From positions 1 to 7,069 of the forward strand of contig CAJWZI010000070.1 of the NCBI GenBank assembly GCA_913049615.1: a DNA stretch of 7,069 nucleotides, written 5' to 3'. This DNA is from an uncultured Alphaproteobacteria bacterium. Lineage in GTDB: Bacteria > Pseudomonadota > Alphaproteobacteria > GCA-2731375. Both the position numbers and the translations under genes were made by a program. Under the pieces are notes generated by a model. It ran no database searches, was not told where the DNA came from, and was given only the letters and a program-made list of their open reading frames with translations. Each line of letters starts with the position of its first letter. The first letter of the stretch is position 1. Of the stretch, positions 1 through 5,723 are shown in pieces.

Positions 1-188
1 CGGGTGCGAGTGGAGGGCTGGATGAAGACCATTGCCAGGACTTTACCGGCAAGGGGAATGTCCCGATCGGTCACGCCATTGGGTTGCCCAGAGCGAGCCG
101 CCTTCCTGGACTTGGCGCTGTCCAAGATACCGCGCAACTCGGCGCCATCGATCTGGTTGATATCCAGAAAATGGCGCAGTTGGCTCAT
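1..188 (-). CDS. argF: Ornithine carbamoyltransferase, N-terminal part (runs off the left edge)
   Basis: Only the first 62 codons are inside the window. The reverse strand from 188 begins MSQLRHFLDINQIDGAEL and reaches a PSTRTR motif at about residues 58-63. That motif is the carbamoyl-phosphate-binding signature of aspartate/ornithine carbamoyltransferases, and its position about 55-60 residues from the start fits ArgF. The enzyme makes citrulline from ornithine and carbamoyl phosphate in the cytoplasm. The ATG overlaps the argD stop codon (ATGA, 188-185), so the two genes are very likely co-transcribed and translationally coupled; argD-argF is a recurrent alphaproteobacterial arrangement. 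The two residues before PSTRTR are Ile-Gln, where most OTCases I recall have Glu-Lys. Assignment from the N-terminal part alone is good but not complete. Confidence 0.9.
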   Translation of the reverse strand, partial: MSQLRHFLDINQIDGAELRGILDSAKSRKAARSGQPNGVTDRDIPLAGKVLAMVFIQPSTRT

Positions 189-1357
189 TGTCCAAGTTCC
201 CGACAGACGTCTTCTAAGGTTGAAATAGCCTCGTCCAGGTGGCTTTCGTCAATCGTCAGGGGCGGTAGCATCCGCATGACATTTTCGCCGGCGGGCGGCA
301 CTAGGACCCCTTTTTGACGCATTGCGTTGACCAGATCCATGTTGGGTATTTTGCATTTAAGGCCGAGCAAAAGTCCCCGGCCGCGAACGTCCTCGAATAC
401 TGCGTCGTTACGTTGGCACAGTTCCTCCATACGGCTGCGCAAAAGATCGCCCATGCGTTCCACATTCTCAATGAAACCATCGGCGAGGATAACGTCCAGT
501 ACCGCATTGCTGGCGGCTGCGGCCAGAGGATTGCCGCCGTAAGTGGAGCCATGGGTGCCGGCTACCATGCCCTTGGCCGCATCAGCGGTGGCCATGCAGG
601 CCCCAATGGGGAAACCACCACCGATGCCCTTACCCAGGGTGGCCACGTCCGGGTTGATACCGGACCATTCATGGGCTAGCAGTCGCCCGGTCCGGCCCAT
701 TCCTGTTTGTACTTCGTCAACAATAAGGAGCAGGCCATTGTCATCACAAATTTGCCGTATTTGCTGCATGACGTCGTCTTCTACAACCATGACGCCGCCC
801 TCGGCCTGTATTGGCTCAATCATGATAGCGGCGGTCTCGGGACCGATGGCGGCCATTAAAGCATCCAGGTCCCCGACTGGTACGTGATCAAAGCCATCGA
901 CCTTGGGTCCAAAACCGTCCAAGACTTTCTCGCTGCCCGTTGCTGCAATGGTCGCCAAGGTCCGTCCATGAAAACAATCATCAAAGGTAATGATACGAAA
1001 TCGTTCGGGATTGCTGTTGACGTGGTGATATCGGCGCACCAGTTTGATGGCGCACTCGTTGGCTTCCGCGCCTGAATTACAGAAGAAGACAGTGTCCGCG
1101 AAGCTATTTGCAACTAGGCGTCCCGCAAGGCGTTCCTGGCCCGGGATGTTGTACAGGTTCGAGGTGTGCATCAGGGTAGCTGCTTGTTTCTGTATTGCTT
1201 CGACCAAGTGCGGGTGACTGTGGCCCAAGCACAAGACGGCCAACCCTGTGGTGAAATCAAGGTATTTTCTGCCCTTCGTATCGTACATATATGCGCCTTC
1301 ACCCCGTTCGAAGGCGATGTCGAATCTGCCATAGGTTGGCATGACTGCTGTAGTCAT
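185..1357 (-). CDS. argD: Acetylornithine aminotransferase (class III, PLP-dependent)
   Basis: A complete 390-aa protein, the usual length for ArgD. It transfers an amino group from glutamate to N-acetylglutamate semialdehyde to give N-acetylornithine in arginine biosynthesis; many ArgD proteins also act on succinyl-diaminopimelate. Visible class III features are the N-terminal substrate loop (YDTKGRKYLDF, residues 25-35), the PLP-phosphate region NSGAEANE (94-101), EPIQAEGG (181-188), the pyridine-N-binding aspartate in DEVQTGMGRTG (D214) and the Schiff-base lysine K243 in LGKGIGGGFPIGA. The short N-terminus resembles bacterial ArgD rather than the longer GABA or ornithine-delta transaminases. 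The chosen ATG has an AGGAGG 8 nt upstream; the second Met at residue 6 has no such site. It is the first gene of argD-argF and overlaps argF by 4 bp. ArgD versus another acylornithine transaminase cannot be separated absolutely, but the argF neighbour settles it. Confidence 0.96.
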   Translation of the reverse strand: MTTAVMPTYGRFDIAFERGEGAYMYDTKGRKYLDFTTGLAVLCLGHSHPHLVEAIQKQAATLMHTSNLYNIPGQERLAGRLVANSFADTVFFCNSGAEANECAIKLVRRYHHVNSNPERFRIITFDDCFHGRTLATIAATGSEKVLDGFGPKVDGFDHVPVGDLDALMAAIGPETAAIMIEPIQAEGGVMVVEDDVMQQIRQICDDNGLLLIVDEVQTGMGRTGRLLAHEWSGINPDVATLGKGIGGGFPIGACMATADAAKGMVAGTHGSTYGGNPLAAAASNAVLDVILADGFIENVERMGDLLRSRMEELCQRNDAVFEDVRGRGLLLGLKCKIPNMDLVNAMRQKGVLVPPAGENVMRMLPPLTIDESHLDEAISTLEDVCRELGQ

Positions 1358-1365
1358 ATCGGGCT

Positions 1366-1371
1366 CCTCCT
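1366..1371 (-). promoter_or_regulatory. Ribosome binding site of argD
   Basis: On the minus strand AGGAGG lies 8 nt before the ATG at 1357. This is a near-ideal Shine-Dalgarno site and fixes the argD start. Confidence 0.85.
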
Positions 1372-1416
1372 GTTCTAATTTCTGCGGCTATGAACGCCGC
1401 ATGCGAAAGGGGGCGG

Positions 1417-1444
1417 ATTATGTATGCAAAACGTCCGCTGTCAA
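1417..1444 (-). promoter_or_regulatory. Predicted sigma70-type promoter of argD-argF
   Basis: On the minus strand a perfect TTGACA (1444-1439) is followed after 16 nt by CATAAT (1422-1417), which matches five of six bases of the -10 consensus. Transcription would start near 1410 and give a leader of about 50 nt before the argD ATG. That leader contains a 6-bp hairpin, TGCGGC/GCCGCA (1383-1401), with a 7-nt loop, too short and without a U-tract to be a terminator. No ArgR box was recognised. This is inference from consensus matching only. Confidence 0.6.
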
Positions 1445-1608
1445 TGTGCCGTCGTAGCTCATTCCGCCTTTGACCGACCGCCAAGGCGGCAATGCCGAAT
1501 TGGGCCCAGCGTTTGCGGCCGACATCAATGTCAAGATTGGGCAACTGGACAGATATAAACCGATAACACAATTCGGTTCCCGCGCAGATATACCAAAGCC
1601 ACACAGGT

Positions 1609-1644
1609 ATGTACCAGGTTCTGCATATCCTTGACCTGGTGCGT
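1609..1644 (+). promoter_or_regulatory. Hairpin A of a possible leader RNA
   Basis: The arms 1609-1619 and 1634-1644 pair over 11 bp around a 14-nt loop; the core is ACCAGGT/ACCTGGT. The pairs 1610-1643 and 1612-1641 are T/G, which become G-U wobbles only in plus-strand RNA and A-C mismatches in minus-strand RNA. This mildly favours an RNA read towards the EamA-family gene. The 3' arm overlaps the 5' arm of hairpin B, so the two cannot form at the same time. Function is unknown. Confidence 0.4.
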
Positions 1645-1674
1645 CGCGGAAATAGCCAAGATGGCTGACGCACC
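1638..1674 (+). promoter_or_regulatory. Hairpin B of a possible leader RNA
   Basis: A perfect 8-bp outer stem, GGTGCGTC (1638-1645) with GACGCACC (1667-1674), encloses a second 5-bp stem, AGCCA (1654-1658) with TGGCT (1662-1666), closed by an AGA triloop. The inner stem stacks directly on the outer one on the 3' side, leaving an 8-nt bulge (1646-1653) on the 5' side. No U-run follows, so it is not an intrinsic terminator. I do not recognise it as a known riboswitch class. It ends 107 nt before the EamA-family start. Confidence 0.45.
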
Positions 1675-1781
1675 GAGGCTTTGAGACCCCTAATTGACAA
1701 AGAAATCGGTATACTTCAGTGAAATTTCTGGCCTTACTGCGAGCTGGCTATTAATCAATTCAATCCACGGACTTATCAGAA

Positions 1782-2675
1782 ATGCGCATACCTTTGGTCG
1801 CGGTTGTAGCGGCCATCGTCATACACATTCTCTGGGGCGCCAATCCGGTCGCAGTGAAAATGGGATTGGTGGCTTTCCCTCCCCTTTGGAGCGCGTTCTT
1901 CCGCTTTGCCATTGGTGTTGTGTGCATTGCAATTTGGGCAATGGCCCTGGGCACACGATTATGGCCAGAAAATCGGGAATGGCCTGGCTTAATCATCCTG
2001 GCTCTATGGTTTATGACCCAAATTGGCCTGATGAATTTTGGCATCAATTTTACGTCGGGTGCCTCGGCCGCCATCATGACGGCAACATACCCGCTTTTTT
2101 CGGGAATTTTTGCGCATTTTATGATTGCGGGAGATCGTCTTGACAAAGCCAAGACCGCGGGTCTGCTGATCGCGTTTCTGGGAGTGGGGTTGGTATTAAG
2201 TAAAGGTCAGTTACCGAAAGAGCTGAGCCGCGCTAACTTTGGCGATTTGATCCTGCTGGCCAGCTCCGTTCTATTGGGCGGGCGTATGATCTTCACGGCG
2301 AAATTGGTTAGAAAAATTGAGCCAATGAGGGTGATTCTGTGGCAAATGTTGCTGTCGTTGGGGGGATTCGCCGCCGGTGCAGCGATGTGGGAGGAGATCG
2401 TTTGGAGGGAAGTGGAATGGATTCCGGTGGGCGCGCTGGTTTATCAAGGCATGGTAATTGCCGGCCTGGCTTTCATGGTCAACGCCTGGCTAATCAAACG
2501 ATACAGTCCGTCCGTAATGGTCAGCTTTGGCTTTATATCACCTATATCTGGAGTGGTCCTGAGTGCCCTATTGTTGGGTGATGCGTTGACTTGGAATCTG
2601 GCAGTCGGAACCGCCGGGGTGGGAATAGGCTTGATCATTTTGACCCGCCGGGCTTATGTCAGACCACGAACGTAG
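1782..2675 (+). CDS. EamA/DMT-superfamily inner-membrane permease
   Basis: A 297-aa, strongly hydrophobic protein, typical of the ten-TM drug/metabolite transporter (EamA, RhaT-like) family, which usually exports or exchanges amino acids, amines or other small metabolites. Predicted membrane segments lie near residues 4-20, 34-55, 68-85, 93-113, 124-141, 152-170, 182-202, 215-237, 245-266 and 270-288, forming two five-helix repeats. The first repeat has the usual ILWGANPVAVK opening (16-26), and the last two helices carry ALLLGDALTW, where Asp replaces the common Glu. The start at 1782 is the only ATG near the hydrophobic N-terminus; the upstream ribosome site is weak (ACGGA, 10 nt away) and an in-frame stop lies at 1752. 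It is first in an apparent operon, 46 bp before the oxidoreductase gene. The substrate cannot be read from sequence. Confidence 0.88.
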   Translation: MRIPLVAVVAAIVIHILWGANPVAVKMGLVAFPPLWSAFFRFAIGVVCIAIWAMALGTRLWPENREWPGLIILALWFMTQIGLMNFGINFTSGASAAIMTATYPLFSGIFAHFMIAGDRLDKAKTAGLLIAFLGVGLVLSKGQLPKELSRANFGDLILLASSVLLGGRMIFTAKLVRKIEPMRVILWQMLLSLGGFAAGAAMWEEIVWREVEWIPVGALVYQGMVIAGLAFMVNAWLIKRYSPSVMVSFGFISPISGVVLSALLLGDALTWNLAVGTAGVGIGLIILTRRAYVRPRT

Positions 2676-2707
2676 ATTTAGATATTGCCACACGGCATAA
2701 TCCGGGC

Positions 2708-2714
2708 GGGGAGA
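2708..2714 (+). promoter_or_regulatory. Ribosome binding site of the molybdopterin oxidoreductase gene
   Basis: GGGGAGA ends 7 nt before the ATG at 2722 and supports that start. The 46-bp gap that holds it (2676-2721) has no terminator. A CATAAT at 2696-2701 could be a -10 element but has no clear -35, so read-through from the permease gene is more likely. Confidence 0.7.
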
Positions 2715-2721
2715 TACGCAT

Positions 2722-4803
2722 ATGAATGCCAAGCCGGAAATTCGTTACAGTGCATGTCCGCACGACTGTCCCTCGACCTGTGCATTGGAAGTTGAGAAGT
2801 TGGATGCGTGGACCATCGGGCGTGTACGCGGAGCCCGGGATAACGCCTATACGGCAGGCGTTGTTTGCGGCAAGGTCGCCCGTTATGCTGAGCGTATTCA
2901 TCACCCTGACAGGCTGTTGTATCCCCAGCGGAGGTTGGGCGATAAGGGCTCTGACGACTTTATGCCTATCAGCTGGGATGATGCCCTAGACGAAGTGGCG
3001 GAAGCGCTATTAAAGGCGGAGCAGAGATATGGCTCTGAAACCGTCTGGCCCTATTATTATGCGGGTACCATGGGCTTTGTCATGCGCGACGGCATTAATC
3101 GTTTACGGCATGTCAAGAAATATTCGGGGATGTATGCCACAATCTGCGTCACATCCGCCTGGAATGGTTTTATTGCGGGTACGGGGCAGCTGGCAGGGGC
3201 CGATCCCCGTGAAATGGCAAAGGCCGATTGTCTGGTGATTTGGGGAACCAATCCAGTCAATACCCAGATCAATGTAATGACCCATGCCAGCAAGGCGCGT
3301 AGGGCCGGTGCCAAGATTGTTCACATTGACACATACCGGAACGGAACGGCTGAACAGGCGGATCTATTTCTTTGTGTGCGTCCGGGCACCGATGGTGCCT
3401 TGGCCTGCGCCGTTATGCACGTCCTGTTCCGGGACGGCCATGCAAACCGGGAGTATCTAGAAAAATACACCGATTGTCCGGACGAGCTGGAAGCACACCT
3501 GTTGGACAAAACACCGGCGTGGGCCGAGGCAATCACCGGCGTCTCTGTCGCCGACATCGAGGCCTTCGCTAGATTGGTTGGGGAAACACCCAAAACTTTC
3601 TTCCGTCTGGGCTATGGCTTTTCGCGGCAGCGCAATGGTGTTGTAAACATGCATGCAGCCTCGTGTATACCGGCTGTTACCGGAGCCTGGTTGTACGAGG
3701 GTGGTGGTGCTTTTCATAACAATGGCGCTATCTACCACTTCAACAAAACAATGATCGAGGGCCTAGATGTACTGGATCATTCGGTTCGGGTGTTGGATCA
3801 ATCCCGTATCGGCCCGGTGCTGACAGGTGATCGCCGCGATTTGGGCGATGGTCCGCCAGTCACTGCGCTGTTTATCCAAAACACGAACCCAATGCGTGTG
3901 GCGCCGGACCACAATCTAGTTCGTCAGGGTTTCGCCAGGGACGATTTGTTCACCTGCGTGCACGAACAGTTCATGACGGAAACGGCAAAGCAGGCGGATA
4001 TCGTGCTGCCGGCAACCATGTTCCTAGAGCATGATGATGTCTACCAGGGCGGGGGACATCAATATATTACACTGGGCCCCAAGGTTGTGGAAGGTCCTGG
4101 AGAATGCCGCTCCAACCATGACGTTATTGTCGCCTTAGCCAAACGGTTGGGTGCCGAGCATCCTGGTTTTGAGATGACGCCGCTGGAATTGATTGACCGT
4201 ACATTACAGGATTCCGGTTGGGGTGATGTGGAAAGTTTACGGGAAAATCGCTGGATCGACTGTCAGCCGGAGTTCAATCAGGCCCATTATATCGACGGCT
4301 TTAATTTCCCTGACGGCAAGTTCCGATTTGCGCCAAAATGGCAGGATGTCCTGCCTCATGGGTTTGGTCCGGATGGTGGTTGGGAGCGGATGCCCAAGCT
4401 GCCTGAACATTGGGCCGTGATAGAAGAGGCGACGGAAGCCATGCCCTATCGTTTAGTTACTGCACCGGCACGCAGCTATCTAAATTCCTCGTTCACCGAG
4501 ACGCCAACGTCGACGGCGCGGGAGGACAAACCAACTGTCATGATGCATCCCGTTGATGCGGAGAAAATTGGTGTTGTGACGGATGATAGGGTCACCTTGG
4601 GCAACGATCGTGGGGAGCTGCCCATAGATGTACAAGTTTTCGACGGCGTTCAGAAAGGCGTGGTCGTAGTCGAAAGCATCTGGCCAAATAATGCATTTGA
4701 AGGGGGGAAGGGGATCAATGTACTGACCGGCGCGGATCCGGTTGCGCCAGTTGGCGGTGCAGCATTCCATGATAACCGAATCTGGATCAAGAGAATATCA
4801 TGA
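2722..4803 (+). CDS. Molybdopterin (bis-MGD)/[4Fe-4S] oxidoreductase, DMSO-reductase superfamily
   Basis: A complete 693-aa catalytic subunit. The N-terminal cluster motif is C12-x3-C16-x3-C20-x28-C49, followed by GK (K51, the usual electron-transfer lysine), which indicates a [4Fe-4S] cluster. In ICVTSAWNGF (141-150), C142 sits where NapA-like enzymes have their molybdenum-ligating Cys (CMASA-type segment), so a Cys-ligated Mo is likely. WGTNP (174-178), TAEQAD (209-214), QNTNP (386-390) and ADIVLPATMFLE (425-436) are cofactor-binding motifs of the family. The C-terminal molydopterin-binding domain spans about 575-690 and ends with a TGADPVAPVGGAAFHDNR segment. There is no twin-arginine signal or leader, so the enzyme should be cytoplasmic. 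No iron-sulfur or membrane-anchor subunit gene is adjacent, so the electron partner is unknown. Its stop overlaps the next start (ATGA), implying coupled translation with the transaminase. Superfamily is certain; substrate (an N- or S-oxide, thiol or other compound) is not known. Confidence 0.93.
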   Translation: MNAKPEIRYSACPHDCPSTCALEVEKLDAWTIGRVRGARDNAYTAGVVCGKVARYAERIHHPDRLLYPQRRLGDKGSDDFMPISWDDALDEVAEALLKAEQRYGSETVWPYYYAGTMGFVMRDGINRLRHVKKYSGMYATICVTSAWNGFIAGTGQLAGADPREMAKADCLVIWGTNPVNTQINVMTHASKARRAGAKIVHIDTYRNGTAEQADLFLCVRPGTDGALACAVMHVLFRDGHANREYLEKYTDCPDELEAHLLDKTPAWAEAITGVSVADIEAFARLVGETPKTFFRLGYGFSRQRNGVVNMHAASCIPAVTGAWLYEGGGAFHNNGAIYHFNKTMIEGLDVLDHSVRVLDQSRIGPVLTGDRRDLGDGPPVTALFIQNTNPMRVAPDHNLVRQGFARDDLFTCVHEQFMTETAKQADIVLPATMFLEHDDVYQGGGHQYITLGPKVVEGPGECRSNHDVIVALAKRLGAEHPGFEMTPLELIDRTLQDSGWGDVESLRENRWIDCQPEFNQAHYIDGFNFPDGKFRFAPKWQDVLPHGFGPDGGWERMPKLPEHWAVIEEATEAMPYRLVTAPARSYLNSSFTETPTSTAREDKPTVMMHPVDAEKIGVVTDDRVTLGNDRGELPIDVQVFDGVQKGVVVVESIWPNNAFEGGKGINVLTGADPVAPVGGAAFHDNRIWIKRIS

Positions 4804-5723
4804 GCCAAGTTGAAACAGCTCCGGCCAATAATCCATTTTCAGATGGAGTAGCATTTATCGACAGGCAATATGTGCCTATATCTGAGGCACGCATCCCCAT
4901 CACGGATTGGGGGTTCCTGCGATCGGATGTGACCTATGACGTAGTAGCCGTATGGGGTGGTGGTTTTTTTCGTCTGCAAGATCATTTGGACCGGTTTTTC
5001 CGCGGCATTGGCAAGCTTAACATGCAATCGCCTTATGACCGTGAAAACATCACATCGATCCTGACGGAATGCGTCAGTCGTTCTGATTTACGCGAATCTT
5101 ATGTTAAAATGATCCTAACCAGAGGTAGCCCACCACCCGGCAGCCGCGATCCGCGTGATTGCGAGAACCGATTTTATGCGCTTGCCATACCTTATGTCTG
5201 GATTGCGGACGAGGAAAAGCAGGCGGAAGGACTGCATATGTCCGTCGGTACAGTGCCACAAATTTCGCCGGAATCAGTCGACCCGACCGTGAAGAATTTT
5301 CATTGGGGTGACATGCTCAAGGGATTGTTCGAGGCCTATGACCGTGGTGCGGAAACCGTCGTCTTGACCGATGGTAATGGCAATATCACAGAGGGGCCAG
5401 GGTTCAACTTGTTTGCAAACATTAGCGGTCGTCTGGTTACCCCAGAAAGCGGTGTTTTGTTAGGCATTACCCGCATGACGGTGATCGAGTTGGCTGAATT
5501 GTTGAACGTCAAGGTAGAAGTGGGCACTCTAACAGAACGGGAGTTGCGCAGCGCGGACGAGGTGTTTGTTTCTTCGACGGCTGGCGGGGTCATGCCCGTT
5601 TCACGTCTTGATGGCGATCCAATCGGCGATGGAGCGCCAGGTCCGTTGACGCAACGGCTGCGACAGATGTACTGGGACGCGCACGACGACGACAAGTATG
5701 TTACGTGGATCGACTATCGCTAG
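4800..5723 (+). CDS. Class IV (fold type IV) PLP aminotransferase, (R)-amine transaminase/BCAT-like
   Basis: A complete 307-aa protein of the branched-chain/D-amino-acid aminotransferase fold. Visible features are DHLDR (61-65, R65 for the PLP phosphate), the Schiff-base lysine K165 in DPTVKNFHWGD, E198 in ITEGPGFNLF (pairs with the pyridine nitrogen), LGITR (221-225) and STAGGVMP (259-266). Its overall pattern, including NPF near the start, ARIPITDWGF, SDVTYDV, FFRLQDH, IPYVW and DPTVKN, closely follows the fungal and bacterial (R)-selective amine transaminases as I remember them, more than E. coli IlvE or Bacillus D-alanine transaminase. The putative active-site residues include R41, Y46, V48 and K103. 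K103 stands where the Aspergillus terreus enzyme has Glu, so the substrate may be an amino or keto acid rather than a plain amine. It starts within the stop of the oxidoreductase gene (ATGA) and its 3' end overlaps the convergent MFS gene by 23 bp. Confidence 0.92.
   Translation: MSQVETAPANNPFSDGVAFIDRQYVPISEARIPITDWGFLRSDVTYDVVAVWGGGFFRLQDHLDRFFRGIGKLNMQSPYDRENITSILTECVSRSDLRESYVKMILTRGSPPPGSRDPRDCENRFYALAIPYVWIADEEKQAEGLHMSVGTVPQISPESVDPTVKNFHWGDMLKGLFEAYDRGAETVVLTDGNGNITEGPGFNLFANISGRLVTPESGVLLGITRMTVIELAELLNVKVEVGTLTERELRSADEVFVSSTAGGVMPVSRLDGDPIGDGAPGPLTQRLRQMYWDAHDDDKYVTWIDYR

Larger units (their letters stand above)
1358..1781. other. Divergent intergenic region with several inverted repeats
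   Basis: This 424-bp gap separates the argD promoter side from the EamA-family gene. Besides the argD promoter it holds these dyads: CCGCCTT/AAGGCGG (arms 1464-1470 and 1483-1489), GACAT/ATGTC with a 2-nt centre (1521-1532), AACCGA/TCGGTT (arms 1558-1563 and 1573-1578), two overlapping hairpins at 1609-1674, and AGAAAT/ATTTCT (1701-1706 and 1724-1729), which flanks a TATACT. None is followed by a T-run, so no intrinsic terminator is seen. For the plus strand, possible -10 elements are TATAAA (1554-1559), TATACT (1710-1715) and TATTAA (1749-1754), but none has a good -35 at correct spacing; a TTGACA at 1694-1699 lies only 10 nt from TATACT. No tRNA or convincing protein gene was found. Confidence 0.6.

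Noticed and set aside
1464..1489. CCGCCTT/AAGGCGG hairpin as an intrinsic terminator
   Set aside because: No T-run follows on either strand, and it lies upstream of both divergent genes where no transcript needs to end.
1299..1700. 133-aa minus-strand open frame across the intergenic region into argD
   Set aside because: It needs a TTG start, has no ribosome site, overlaps the argD promoter and the first 59 bp of argD, is rich in Arg/Trp from out-of-frame reading, and resembles no family I know.
1694..1715. TTGACA plus TATACT as a promoter for the permease gene
   Set aside because: The two boxes are only 10 nt apart, far below the 16-18 nt needed for a sigma70 promoter.
1694..2143. 149-aa plus-strand open frame overlapping the permease gene
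   Set aside because: It uses a TTG start and lies mostly inside the EamA-family gene in another frame; its Gly/His/Arg-rich translation looks like a shadow.
5336..5695. 119-aa minus-strand open frame inside the transaminase gene
   Set aside because: It is fully covered by a well-supported gene on the other strand and its low-complexity Ser/Thr/Pro content is typical of an antisense shadow.
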